From Candidatus Pacearchaeota archaeon (GTDB lineage Archaea; Nanoarchaeota; Nanoarchaeia; Pacearchaeales; GW2011-AR1), in NCBI GenBank assembly GCA_002690445.1, contig NZER01000378.1, positions 1 to 13,872 on the forward strand: a DNA stretch of 13,872 nucleotides. Direction: 5' to 3'. Of the stretch, positions 5,799 to 13,191 are shown one piece after another (position 1 is the stretch's first letter; every line of letters begins with the position of its first letter). Made by a program: the position numbers and the translations under genes. Below the pieces are notes generated by a model that was not told the origin of the DNA, did not search any database, and saw nothing but the letters and a program-made list of their open reading frames with translations.

Positions 5799-6583
5799 TG
5801 AAAAATATAGGTAAAACAGTTGTTATTACCACCCTATTGTTGTTAATAGCCTTTCCGGCTTATGCGGGTGATGTTTCGGGCTATGCTTGGTCTTCTAATA
5901 TAGGTTGGCTTAAGTTTGCTGGTCCTGGTTATGGGGTTAATATAGATGATAATTCTGGAGCTTTTTCTGGTTATGCTTGGTCACCTAATATCGGATGGGT
6001 TAATTTTAATAATGCACAATTAGATTTTGATAATGATAGGGTTAGCGGCATGGCTCGAGCTTGTGCTGGAGCAGGCTCAGGTTGTACGGGTGACTCACCA
6101 CCAGAAGCTGGTGGTTGGGATGGTTTGATAAGCTTGAGGGGGAGTAGTTATGGCGTGAGTCGAGTAGTACGTCCTAGTGGTTGTTCCTTGGAAGGCTGGG
6201 CTTGGGGTTCGGATGTGTTAGGTTGGTTAAAATTTGGCGGATCTAATTATAGTGTTTTGACTAGTGCTTGTCCGGTTGAACCACTGCCACCAGGAGGTAT
6301 TAGTTGTTTATTTGATGCTGATCCAGAGCGTGTTATCTATCCTCGTGGTACCTCAACTGTGTCTTGGACTTGTGAGGGGGCTGATACTTGTACTATTAGC
6401 GGTGTAGGAGAGGTTGATTCTGAAACAGGAACGACTACAGTCGACCTGGGATCACCGCCTGTTTCTAGTATTTTTTCTTTGAGTTGTACTAATGAAGGAG
6501 GATCTACCTTCTCTACTTCTACCGAGGTAACGGTTCTTAGACCGGTTCATTGTGAGATCGTTCCTCATGGTCCTGGTTGCTAA
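5798..6583 (+). CDS. Secreted GYAWS-repeat protein with Ig-like C-terminus
   Basis: 261 residues from ATG 5798, which overlaps the previous stop (TAATG). Residues 1-23 are a signal peptide with a clear AYA|GD cleavage site. Two copies of SGYAWSxNIGWxxF lie at 27-40 and 57-70 and a diverged third, EGWAWGSDVLGWLKF, at 132-146; this repeat is frequent in predicted Patescibacteria surface proteins. Residues ~168-249 look like one Ig-like beta domain (ISCLFDADPERVIYPRGTS..., STVSWTCEGADTCTISG). Ten cysteines (89, 96, 129, 158, 170, 192, 198, 230, 252, 261) suggest up to five disulfides, the last residue being Cys. There is no C-terminal anchor or sorting motif, so it may be released or bound to partners such as the two paralogues. 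A longer start at 5768 is rejected because it would precede the signal peptide and overlap paralogue B. Confidence 0.85.
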   Translation: MKNIGKTVVITTLLLLIAFPAYAGDVSGYAWSSNIGWLKFAGPGYGVNIDDNSGAFSGYAWSPNIGWVNFNNAQLDFDNDRVSGMARACAGAGSGCTGDSPPEAGGWDGLISLRGSSYGVSRVVRPSGCSLEGWAWGSDVLGWLKFGGSNYSVLTSACPVEPLPPGGISCLFDADPERVIYPRGTSTVSWTCEGADTCTISGVGEVDSETGTTTVDLGSPPVSSIFSLSCTNEGGSTFSTSTEVTVLRPVHCEIVPHGPGC

Positions 6584-6655
6584 AACAACTATTTTGAATA
6601 AAACTTAATAGCAGTACTTACTAATAGAAACTTCTAATAAGAAAGGGGGTGTTGT

Positions 6656-7513
6656 TTGAAGACGCATCTAACAAATCTTGTCTTCCTGTTAGCCATGTTA
6701 GGCGTATCGGCTGGTTTTGTGATCGCAATAGCAGATATTTGTCGAGGTACTTGGGAATGGTTGCACGTGATCATTTTCATTGCTGCTTTTGTTATGGCTG
6801 GATCAGGTATTACCGTTGGCTACCATCGATATACAACCCATCGCTCTTTTGCTTTTACCGCCGTCGGCAGATGGTTGGTGAGGCCAATGATCCTTTTTAT
6901 GGGTTGTTTGGCTTGGCAAGGTAGTCCAGGTCGTTGGGCTGCTATTCATCAAAAGCATCATCGATATACTGATGATGAGGAAGATCCTCATTCACCACAT
7001 TGTCGGGATGGCCCTTGGTATCGTAAGTTGTATCAGTTTATGCACGCTCATGTACTCTGGTTATTCCGTGATATTCCGGGTATAAAAATCTGGGACAGGA
7101 GTAACCCTGATTGGTTGGAGCGTTTCATAACTAACTGGTATATCTTGATCGGTCCTGTTGGAGGCAGTTTGATTGCTTTAGCGATTGGTGGTTGGCATGG
7201 TATTGCCTGGTATTACGCCGCTGTTTTTTTGAGTTGGCATACTACTTGGTCTGTTAATAGCGTGACTCACCTGGTGGGTTACCGACACTTTAAGACAGGT
7301 GATCAGAGCACTAATCTCTGGTTACTGTCTCTTTTAACTTTTGGCGAGTCGTTACATAACAATCATCACGCTTCTCAGAGATCAGCTCGGTTTGCTCATC
7401 GTTGGTGGGAATACCTGGTTGATGTCGGTTGGTGGGAGATTTGGTTGTTGCGATGTTGCGGCATGGTTCATCAAGTCTATACGCCTCAAAAGAGGTCGAT
7501 TGTTGACAGTTGA
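6656..7513 (+). CDS. Delta-9-type fatty acid (acyl-CoA/acyl-lipid) desaturase
   Basis: 285 residues. All three histidine boxes of membrane di-iron desaturases are present: HRYTTH at 57-62, HQKHH at 98-102 and HNNHH at 234-238, with the supporting NSVTH at 201-205. Four or more hydrophobic segments (about 8-28, 36-52, 74-86, 160-178, 183-198) fit the fold. It introduces a double bond into a saturated acyl chain, needing O2 and an electron donor; no cytochrome b5 domain or ferredoxin is fused or adjacent. The start is TTG 6656, fixed by AGAAAGGGGGTG (6640-6651), the strongest Shine-Dalgarno-like site of any gene here. This start type differs from the leaderless neighbours and suggests transfer from another lineage, as does the presence of an aerobic lipid-modifying enzyme in a lineage usually lacking fatty acid synthesis. 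The promoter is unclear: TTGAAT (6594-6599) has only weak -10 partners. Confidence 0.92.
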   Translation: MKTHLTNLVFLLAMLGVSAGFVIAIADICRGTWEWLHVIIFIAAFVMAGSGITVGYHRYTTHRSFAFTAVGRWLVRPMILFMGCLAWQGSPGRWAAIHQKHHRYTDDEEDPHSPHCRDGPWYRKLYQFMHAHVLWLFRDIPGIKIWDRSNPDWLERFITNWYILIGPVGGSLIALAIGGWHGIAWYYAAVFLSWHTTWSVNSVTHLVGYRHFKTGDQSTNLWLLSLLTFGESLHNNHHASQRSARFAHRWWEYLVDVGWWEIWLLRCCGMVHQVYTPQKRSIVDS

Positions 7514-7530
7514 TGGTCGACTGTTACAAT
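7503..7530 (+). promoter_or_regulatory. Strong promoter for the 7537-7842 RNA
   Basis: TTGACA (7503-7508), 16-nt spacer, TACAAT (7525-7530). The -35 box lies in the last codons of the desaturase gene. An imperfect inverted repeat, TGACAGT (7504-7510) and ACTGTTA (7520-7526), spans the spacer and could be a repressor site. Start of transcription is predicted near 7537. Confidence 0.65.
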
Positions 7531-7536
7531 TACAAC

Positions 7537-7842
7537 AGAACTTTGAGGAACGACAGTCCTGTTCATGCACAGGACTTCGCTACCTGAAGAGATCTTCCCT
7601 TGAGAAAGGAGGTGTTAAAGGCGGGGAATGGATTCGCAATCCGCCCTAAACTGACTTCTATCAACGAGATTCCTCGTTTGGTTGGTTTAGTAGAGGGTAT
7701 CCCTATCTTTTTTCCCCATAAGAGGGGATGGTCATGGCTGATGGCTGGCAAATCAGCTACGTGCTTTGAAAAAAGCAGCCTGATGTCATGACCTCCCTTC
7801 GTTTTGCAACTCACAACCTGTGCTTCGGCGCAGGTTTTTTTT
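7537..7842 (+). ncRNA. Candidate structured RNA of unknown class
   Basis: No credible protein gene lies between 7514 and 7876, yet the stretch has a near-consensus promoter at one end and a strong terminator at the other. Hairpins in order: AGTCCTGT/ACAGGACT (7555-7562 with 7569-7576); CCTT-GAGA-AAGG, a GNRA loop (near 7598-7609); GGATT/AATCC (7630-7634 with 7638-7642), extendable by GGCGG/CCGCC; AACGAG-ATTC-CTCGTT (7663-7678); TCCCC/GGGGA (7713-7717 with 7724-7728); and a branched domain closed by GGTCATG/CATGACC (7730-7736 with 7787-7793) that contains GCTGAT/ATCAGC. AGAAAGGAGGTG at 7603-7614 matches the 16S 3' tail complement but has no start codon at proper spacing. I cannot fit it to RNase P, tmRNA, SRP or 6S RNA. 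Confidence 0.55.
7815..7842 (+). terminator. UUCG-loop terminator of the structured RNA
   Basis: AACCTGTGC (7815-7823), TTCG loop, GCGCAGGTT (7828-7836): nine pairs with one G-T, and eight T at 7835-7842. The end of the T-run runs into the -35 box of rmuC. Confidence 0.92.
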
Positions 7843-7867
7843 GACTTCCTATCAATAAATTTATATT
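7841..7867 (+). promoter_or_regulatory. rmuC promoter
   Basis: TTGACT (7841-7846), whose first two T belong to the preceding terminator's T-run, a 15-nt spacer and TATATT (7862-7867). The -10 ends 9 nt before ATG 7877, so the leader is at most a few nt. Confidence 0.6.
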
Positions 7868-7876
7868 GTTAGAGCA

Positions 7877-8935
7877 ATGAATATTGCTTTTTTGCTAGTT
7901 GTTTTGATAGCGATAACTCTTGGTTTTGTGGCTTTATTTTGGTTTTTGAATAAAAAGTTATCCCCAGAAAATAAGAGTGATGATAAGTCCCTATTATTGC
8001 TACAAAACCAGATGAATGAGATTAATCGAACTTTAGATTCTCACTTTAAGGAGTCGAGTCGCATGTTGCAAAAGCAGTTTGGCAGCAGCGCTACTATTAT
8101 CAAAGACGTCACCGAGCGCCTTACCAAGTTAGATGAGACTAATAAGCAGGTGGTAGGTTTTGCTGATCAATTGAAGAGCTTGCAGGATGTATTAAAGAAT
8201 CCTAAGCAGCGAGGAGTATTAGGGGAGTACTATCTAGAAACTTTGTTAAAAAACATCTTTCCTCCCGGAGTTTATCAGATGCAGTATAGCTTTAAAGATG
8301 GCTCTATTGTTGATGCGGCTATTTTTTATCAAGACAAGATAGTGCCGGTTGATTCCAAGTTTAGTTTAGAGAACTATAATCGCATTTTAGAGGCGCGGAC
8401 CAATGATGAGCGAGAGAAGTTAGAGAAGGCTTTCAGTCAGGATTTGAAGTTAAGAATTGAAGAAACCTCTAAATACGTGAAGCCGGAGGAGAATACGACT
8501 GATTTCGCCTTTATGTTTATTCCGGCCGAAGCTATTTATTATGATCTTTTGATTAATCAAGTGGGAGCGGTGAAGAGTAATACGCGAGATTTAATTGAAT
8601 ATGCTTATAGGGATAAGAAGGTGATTATCGTCTCTCCTACTTCCTTTATGGCCTATTTACAGACCGTTATGCAGGGTATGAAGACGCAGCAAATAGAGCA
8701 GTCTGCTAAAGAGATTATCAAGAGAGTGCAAGTCTTAGGACGTCATTTGAGTGCTTATGAAAAATATATGCAGAAGATGGGTAATCATTTGGGAACTACG
8801 GTTAACACCTATAACTCTGCCTATAAAGAGCTAGGGAAAATAGATAAAGATGTTTTGAAGATTGGTGGTAAGGCGATTGGAACCAAGACGGAGGTTTTGG
8901 ATAAACCAAAGCAAGAGGAGGGAACTTTGATTTAA
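7877..8935 (+). CDS. rmuC: DNA recombination protein RmuC
   Basis: 352 residues, shorter than the ~475 of E. coli RmuC but typical for compact genomes. Residues 3-24 are a transmembrane anchor; 36-110 are a coiled coil (NQMNEINRTLDSHFKESSRMLQ...); the RmuC domain with PD-(D/E)XK-like fold follows, with GVLGEYYLETLL at 113-124, the VDAAIF strand and IVPVDSKFSLENY near 145-165, where D and the DSK motif are the expected catalytic residues. E. coli RmuC limits recombination at inverted repeats; the biochemical role is a presumed nuclease at the membrane. ATG 7877 starts the hydrophobic anchor and follows a promoter by 9 nt; there is no Shine-Dalgarno. The stop overlaps the next start in TAATG, so it heads a three-gene unit with the nucleotidyltransferase and cupin genes. 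Confidence 0.92.
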   Translation: MNIAFLLVVLIAITLGFVALFWFLNKKLSPENKSDDKSLLLLQNQMNEINRTLDSHFKESSRMLQKQFGSSATIIKDVTERLTKLDETNKQVVGFADQLKSLQDVLKNPKQRGVLGEYYLETLLKNIFPPGVYQMQYSFKDGSIVDAAIFYQDKIVPVDSKFSLENYNRILEARTNDEREKLEKAFSQDLKLRIEETSKYVKPEENTTDFAFMFIPAEAIYYDLLINQVGAVKSNTRDLIEYAYRDKKVIIVSPTSFMAYLQTVMQGMKTQQIEQSAKEIIKRVQVLGRHLSAYEKYMQKMGNHLGTTVNTYNSAYKELGKIDKDVLKIGGKAIGTKTEVLDKPKQEEGTLI

Positions 8936-9573
8936 TGGAACAGGTTGTACGGGATAAAAAGTGGTGGCAGCTGATTAGTGTCGCTCGGCTTTTTCAATAC
9001 CTACCTTTCATTGATTTGGTTTTTGGATCAGGTTCTTTGGTTTTGGGCAGGGTTCGTCAGGAGTCTGATCTAGATGTTTTGACGGTGGCTCGATCGGGTC
9101 GGTTGTATATTGCTCGATTTTTTTGTTTATTAACTTTTGGTTTGTTAGGTAAGAGGACTCACATGGATAGATTGAATGAAGGGCTTTGTTTCAATCATAT
9201 TTTGACCAAAGAGGTTTTTCGATTGCCAGAACCACACTATGAATATGACCATCTTTTATATAATAATCTGGTCCCTATTTATGGTTCAGAGATTTTAATT
9301 AATGAGTTCTATCAGGCCAATAATGATTGGCTAGGAGAGGTTAGGAGGTTTGAAGATGATTTACGTTATTATAATGAAGTTCATTTTTTAAAGAGAGGGG
9401 TTGAGGCTTTATTGAGTGGTAAGTTGGGTGATTGGTTGGAAGGTGCTTTAATGAAAATTCAGCTGAGGAAGATTAAGCGAAGTATTGTTAGATATAGTAA
9501 TGAAGACTCCATTGTGTGTTGTAATGAGAAAGAAGTTAAGTTATGGTTTAATCCTAATAGTAAAAATGGCTAA
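8935..9573 (+). CDS. Nucleotidyltransferase-fold protein
   Basis: 212 residues. Residues 20-55 show the minimal nucleotidyltransferase signature: a hydrophobic strand IDLVFGSGSLVLG (GSGS at 31-34) followed by SDLDVL with the paired metal-binding acids D45 and D47. The rest is helical and basic and I do not recognise it. Proteins of this fold transfer AMP or another nucleotide to proteins, RNA or small molecules; the acceptor here is unknown. There is no recognisable HEPN partner, so a MNT-HEPN toxin-antitoxin reading is not supported by this neighbourhood. ATG 8935 overlaps the rmuC stop (TAATG), indicating coupled translation. The 3' end overlaps the cupin gene by 8 nt. Confidence 0.8.
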   Translation: MEQVVRDKKWWQLISVARLFQYLPFIDLVFGSGSLVLGRVRQESDLDVLTVARSGRLYIARFFCLLTFGLLGKRTHMDRLNEGLCFNHILTKEVFRLPEPHYEYDHLLYNNLVPIYGSEILINEFYQANNDWLGEVRRFEDDLRYYNEVHFLKRGVEALLSGKLGDWLEGALMKIQLRKIKRSIVRYSNEDSIVCCNEKEVKLWFNPNSKNG

Positions 9574-9922
9574 AGAAGAAGTAAAAATTGTTCCTAAAGG
9601 GTGGGGACATGAGGTTTGGATTGTTAACAAGGAGGCCTATTGTGGCAAAATATTGTTCTTTAAAAAAGGAAAAAAGTGCAGTTGGCACTATCATAAGTTA
9701 AAAGACGAGACTTTTTACATCCAAAGTGGGAAGTTGGAAGTTTTCTTTAGTCGTCGTGATGAGATTGAGATGGCCGAAAAGATCGTTTTAGAACCTGGCG
9801 ATGTTTTTCATGTGCCAATTGGCACTAGGCATCAGATGTTAGGTTTAGAAGATACTCAGATGTTTGAGTTTTCTACTCAACACTTTGATAGTGATTCACA
9901 TCGTCTTATTAAAGGCGATTAG
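9566..9922 (+). CDS. Cupin-domain protein
   Basis: 118 residues, a complete single cupin barrel. Motif 1 is seen at 38-56: CSWHYHKLKDETFYIQSGK, giving metal ligands H41, H43 and E48; motif 2 at 78-89: PGDVFHVPIGTRH, giving H89. The WGHEVWIVN start resembles cupins related to sugar-phosphate isomerases and mannose-6-phosphate isomerase C-terminal domains, so binding of a sugar phosphate or nucleotide sugar is plausible but unproven. The start is ATG 9566 (MAKEEVK), 8 nt inside the previous gene; a longer frame to 9485 would overlap it by 89 nt and adds only non-cupin sequence. It is the last gene of the rmuC unit, followed 11 nt later by a long hairpin terminator. Confidence 0.88.
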   Translation: MAKEEVKIVPKGWGHEVWIVNKEAYCGKILFFKKGKKCSWHYHKLKDETFYIQSGKLEVFFSRRDEIEMAEKIVLEPGDVFHVPIGTRHQMLGLEDTQMFEFSTQHFDSDSHRLIKGD

Positions 9923-9925
9923 TGT

Positions 9926-9931
9926 TATAGC
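9926..9931 (+). promoter_or_regulatory. Possible -10 box for a small RNA before groES
   Basis: TGTTATAGC (9923-9931) is an extended -10-like sequence just after the cupin stop codon; it would start transcription near 9938, at the base of the 9934-10038 hairpin. There is no clear -35 box, so it is weak support. Confidence 0.3.
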
Positions 9932-9933
9932 CG

Positions 9934-10045
9934 GACCCCCTGTCAACCATGACCCAAGATTAGTAGGTAGAGGACTTGAGGATTGCTGCCGCTCAATTTC
10001 TCGATGACCTCCTTATTAATTTGAGTTGACAGGGGGTCTTTTTTT
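9934..10045 (+). terminator. Long closed hairpin and terminator, possible small RNA
   Basis: A perfect 14-bp inverted repeat, GACCCCCTGTCAAC (9934-9947) and GTTGACAGGGGGTC (10025-10038), followed by seven T (10039-10045), encloses 77 nt. Inside, TAGTAGG (9961-9967) can pair with CTTATTA, and TTGAG with CTCAA, so the whole 105-nt RNA can form a rod with internal loops. It ends the rmuC-cupin unit. If the -10-like sequence at 9926 works, it is instead a free small RNA. It contains ACCTCCTTA (10007-10015), identical to the 3' end of E. coli 16S rRNA. It lacks the SRP RNA tetraloop region. The 3' arm also carries the groES -35 box. Confidence 0.75.
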
Positions 10046-10054
10046 ACTTAAAAT
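10026..10054 (+). promoter_or_regulatory. groESL promoter, -35 inside the terminator stem
   Basis: TTGACA (10026-10031, consensus), 17-nt spacer, TAAAAT (10049-10054), then 7 nt to ATG 10062. The -35 box is part of the 3' arm of the preceding hairpin, and its T-run fills the spacer. No CIRCE element (TTAGCACTC-N9-GAGTGCTAA) is present, so HrcA control of the common type is not indicated. Confidence 0.8.
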
Positions 10055-10061
10055 CTACCCC

Positions 10062-12018
<1,957 letters not shown>

Positions 12019-12027
12019 GGAGATAAG

Positions 12028-12055
12028 AAAGAGGCGGTTATACTGCCTCTTTTTA
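12028..12055 (+). terminator. Terminator after groEL
   Basis: AAAGAGGC (12028-12035) and GCCTCTTT (12045-12052), perfect 8-bp stem with a 9-nt loop, followed by TT and A-TTTT. Confidence 0.88.
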
Positions 12056-12063
12056 TTTTGAGT

Positions 12064-12069
12064 TATACT
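12064..12069 (+). promoter_or_regulatory. -10 box of the LVIVD-like gene
   Basis: TATACT (12064-12069, in a GTTATACT context identical to 1297-1304) lies 6 nt before ATG 12076, predicting a leaderless mRNA. No -35 box seen. Confidence 0.55.
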
Positions 12070-12075
12070 TAAAAC

Positions 12076-12753
12076 ATGGGTGATTATTATGGTCTAAATT
12101 TCTTTACTAAAGCAGCACTAGTTTCGGTTTTTGTTTTGGCAATCGTATTTATGGTTATGGGAACTTTTTTTGGTGAACAGGGTCCGGGGCAGGTTTTGTT
12201 TGCTGAGGAGGAGTTGGTAAAAGAAGATGCGGGGTCGATGGTGGCCAAGGGTGTTTTGATGGTGTCTGGAAGTAATGGACTTTCTTTTTTTAATACAACT
12301 ATTCCTGACAAGTTAGTGTTAGTGGGTAGATTGTTGGACTTTAAGGTTGATGATCTTGTTATTACAAAAAAGGTTGTTGTGGCGGTAGGGAGTGGGAGAT
12401 TGTTTATAATAAATGCCCCCTCTCCAAAAATTCAGTTGGCATCCAGTCTTGATTTGCAGTGTAGTCGGTTAAGTAATGTTTTTGTTAATCAGGAAAAAGC
12501 TTACGTTACCTGTAACGAAGAGCGGCCTATTTTGATGATAATTGATATAAAGAATCCAGCCGCCCCTTTGTTTTTATCAAGTACTCCTACCGACAATAAG
12601 GTTGAGCAGATAGTGTTTGCTAGTCAAGAACAAGCTTTCATTCTTTTAGAAGGTGGAGCTATTCAGTCTTGGGATTTGAGCAATGATTTATTACCACAGA
12701 GAAAATCAGAGATAAGAATGGAAGAAGCTCAATTTATTAAAATGATTAATTGA
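12076..12753 (+). CDS. Membrane-anchored LVIVD-repeat-like protein
   Basis: 225 residues. Residues 11-33 are an uncleaved anchor (AALVSVFVLAIVFMVMG). The remainder is made of repeated beta-strand units of about 40 residues; the segment LMIIDIKNPAAPLFLSST near 151-168 fits the LVIVD repeat consensus (x-IVDVSNPxxPxxxxx), and weaker units lie around 60-80 and 100-125. LVIVD repeats build beta-propellers outside the membrane. Only three or four units can be seen, fewer than a full propeller, so the protein may be truncated or assemble as an oligomer. Binding partner and role are unknown. It starts at ATG 12076, 6 nt after a -10 box, and lacks a Shine-Dalgarno. It converges with the minus-strand basic protein gene. 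Confidence 0.78.
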   Translation: MGDYYGLNFFTKAALVSVFVLAIVFMVMGTFFGEQGPGQVLFAEEELVKEDAGSMVAKGVLMVSGSNGLSFFNTTIPDKLVLVGRLLDFKVDDLVITKKVVVAVGSGRLFIINAPSPKIQLASSLDLQCSRLSNVFVNQEKAYVTCNEERPILMIIDIKNPAAPLFLSSTPTDNKVEQIVFASQEQAFILLEGGAIQSWDLSNDLLPQRKSEIRMEEAQFIKMIN

Positions 12754-12771
12754 TGAGATTGGATTGTTAAT

Positions 12772-12795
12772 AAAAAACCGCGCTTTAAAGCGCGG
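12772..12795 (-). terminator. Terminator of the tRNA-Ser/basic protein unit
   Basis: The 18-nt perfect palindrome CCGCGCTTTAAAGCGCGG (12778-12795) is followed on the minus strand at once by six T (12777-12772). On the plus strand five T come only after five other bases, so it may also stop the LVIVD-like gene, less efficiently. Confidence 0.85.
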
Positions 12796-12803
12796 GAGTG
12801 TTT

Positions 12804-12992
12804 TTATAAAAAAGGACGTCTTATTTTAAGAGCTTTTGAGAAGTCAAAGATTGGTTGGGGAGGTTTTTCTGTTCCATGGGGAGTGAACCTGCCCTTTCTT
12901 TTCCTTCGGCGTGTTTCTTTGATTGATATTGATCTTTGACCAAGAGGCTGTTGGTGACAGACTCTTCTAGCGGATCCCTTGTCTCTGGCCAT
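12804..12992 (-). CDS. Small basic protein of unknown function
   Basis: 62 residues, about one third Arg, Lys or His, with the cluster KETRRRKRKGRF near 26-37 and a Pro-rich middle (TPHGTEKPPQP). There is no signal or span. Such composition fits an RNA- or DNA-binding or ribosome-associated protein, but I do not recognise it. Support that it is real: AGGAAGGCGG (13007-12999) placed 5-8 nt before ATG 12992, and a strong minus-strand terminator 9 nt after its stop that has no other gene to serve except tRNA-Ser. It begins 48 nt after the tRNA-Ser CCA and has no clear own promoter, so it may be read from the tRNA promoter, the tRNA then being cut from the 5' end. A chance frame cannot be excluded. 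Confidence 0.55.
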   Translation of the reverse strand: MARDKGSARRVCHQQPLGQRSISIKETRRRKRKGRFTPHGTEKPPQPIFDFSKALKIRRPFL

Positions 12993-13042
12993 CGTTACCG
13001 CCTTCCTAGATTATTTTATGAAGTTGTTAAGGTTCTATTTGG

Positions 13043-13126
13043 CGGAAGGGGTGGGATTCGAACCCACGAGAGGACGTACCTCCACGCGTTCCAGGCGTGT
13101 GCCTTAAGCCACTCGGCCACCCTTCC
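13043..13126 (-). tRNA. tRNA-Ser (anticodon GGA)
   Basis: 84 nt with the long variable arm expected of tRNA-Ser. Acceptor stem GGAAGGG (13126-13120) with CCCTTCC (13050-13044), discriminator G, anticodon stem CACGC/GCGTG with loop CTGGAAC giving GGA at 13092-13090, and T-arm GTGGG-TTCGAAT-CCCAC. It reads UCC and UCU. The next three bases (13042-13040) are CCA, so CCA appears encoded here, unlike in the Asn tRNA; it may be chance. It has its own promoter about 10 nt upstream. Confidence 0.98.
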
Positions 13127-13136
13127 AAGCTTTTTT

Positions 13137-13165
13137 AAGATACCGTTTTTAATAGGATAAATCAA
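13137..13165 (-). promoter_or_regulatory. tRNA-Ser promoter
   Basis: On the minus strand TTGATT (13165-13160), a 17-nt spacer and TATCTT (13142-13137), then 10 nt to the first tRNA base, leaving a 5' leader of about 3 nt. Confidence 0.6.
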
Positions 13166-13191
13166 CTTGACGTTGGTTTTTTATATTGCAT

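Noticed and set aside
2311..7513. UGA recoding as in Gracilibacteria/Absconditabacteria
   Set aside because: TGA is the natural stop of the VKOR, 3974 and desaturase genes, and reading through each would run into promoters or regulatory sequence.
7563..7814. Open frames of 63 (plus, 7600-7791) and 83 (minus, 7563-7814) codons
   Set aside because: They begin at TTG, cross the hairpins of the structured RNA, and show no domain, signal or span; the plus frame contains the SD-like run as codons.
7537..7842. RNase P, tmRNA, SRP or 6S RNA
   Set aside because: I looked for the RNase P P4 strands (GAGGAAAGUCC, ACAGAA), the tmRNA tRNA-like ends, the SRP GGAA tetraloop region and a closed 6S rod. GAGGAA, AGUCC and AAGCAGCC occur but not in the required context.
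8935..9922. MNT-HEPN type toxin-antitoxin pair
   Set aside because: The partner is a clear cupin with H41, H43, E48 and H89, not a HEPN protein, and no RX4-6H motif is seen.
9934..10038. MITE-like element with 14-bp terminal inverted repeats
   Set aside because: No target-site duplication flanks the arms, and the T-run, the terminator position and the -35 box explain the arms better.
10026..10061. CIRCE/HrcA operator before groES
   Set aside because: No TTAGCACTC-N9-GAGTGCTAA or close variant is present around the groES promoter.
12936..13160. Plus-strand open frame of 74 codons over tRNA-Ser
   Set aside because: The GGIRTHERTYLHAFQACALS stretch is the well-known artefact of translating antisense tRNA-Ser.
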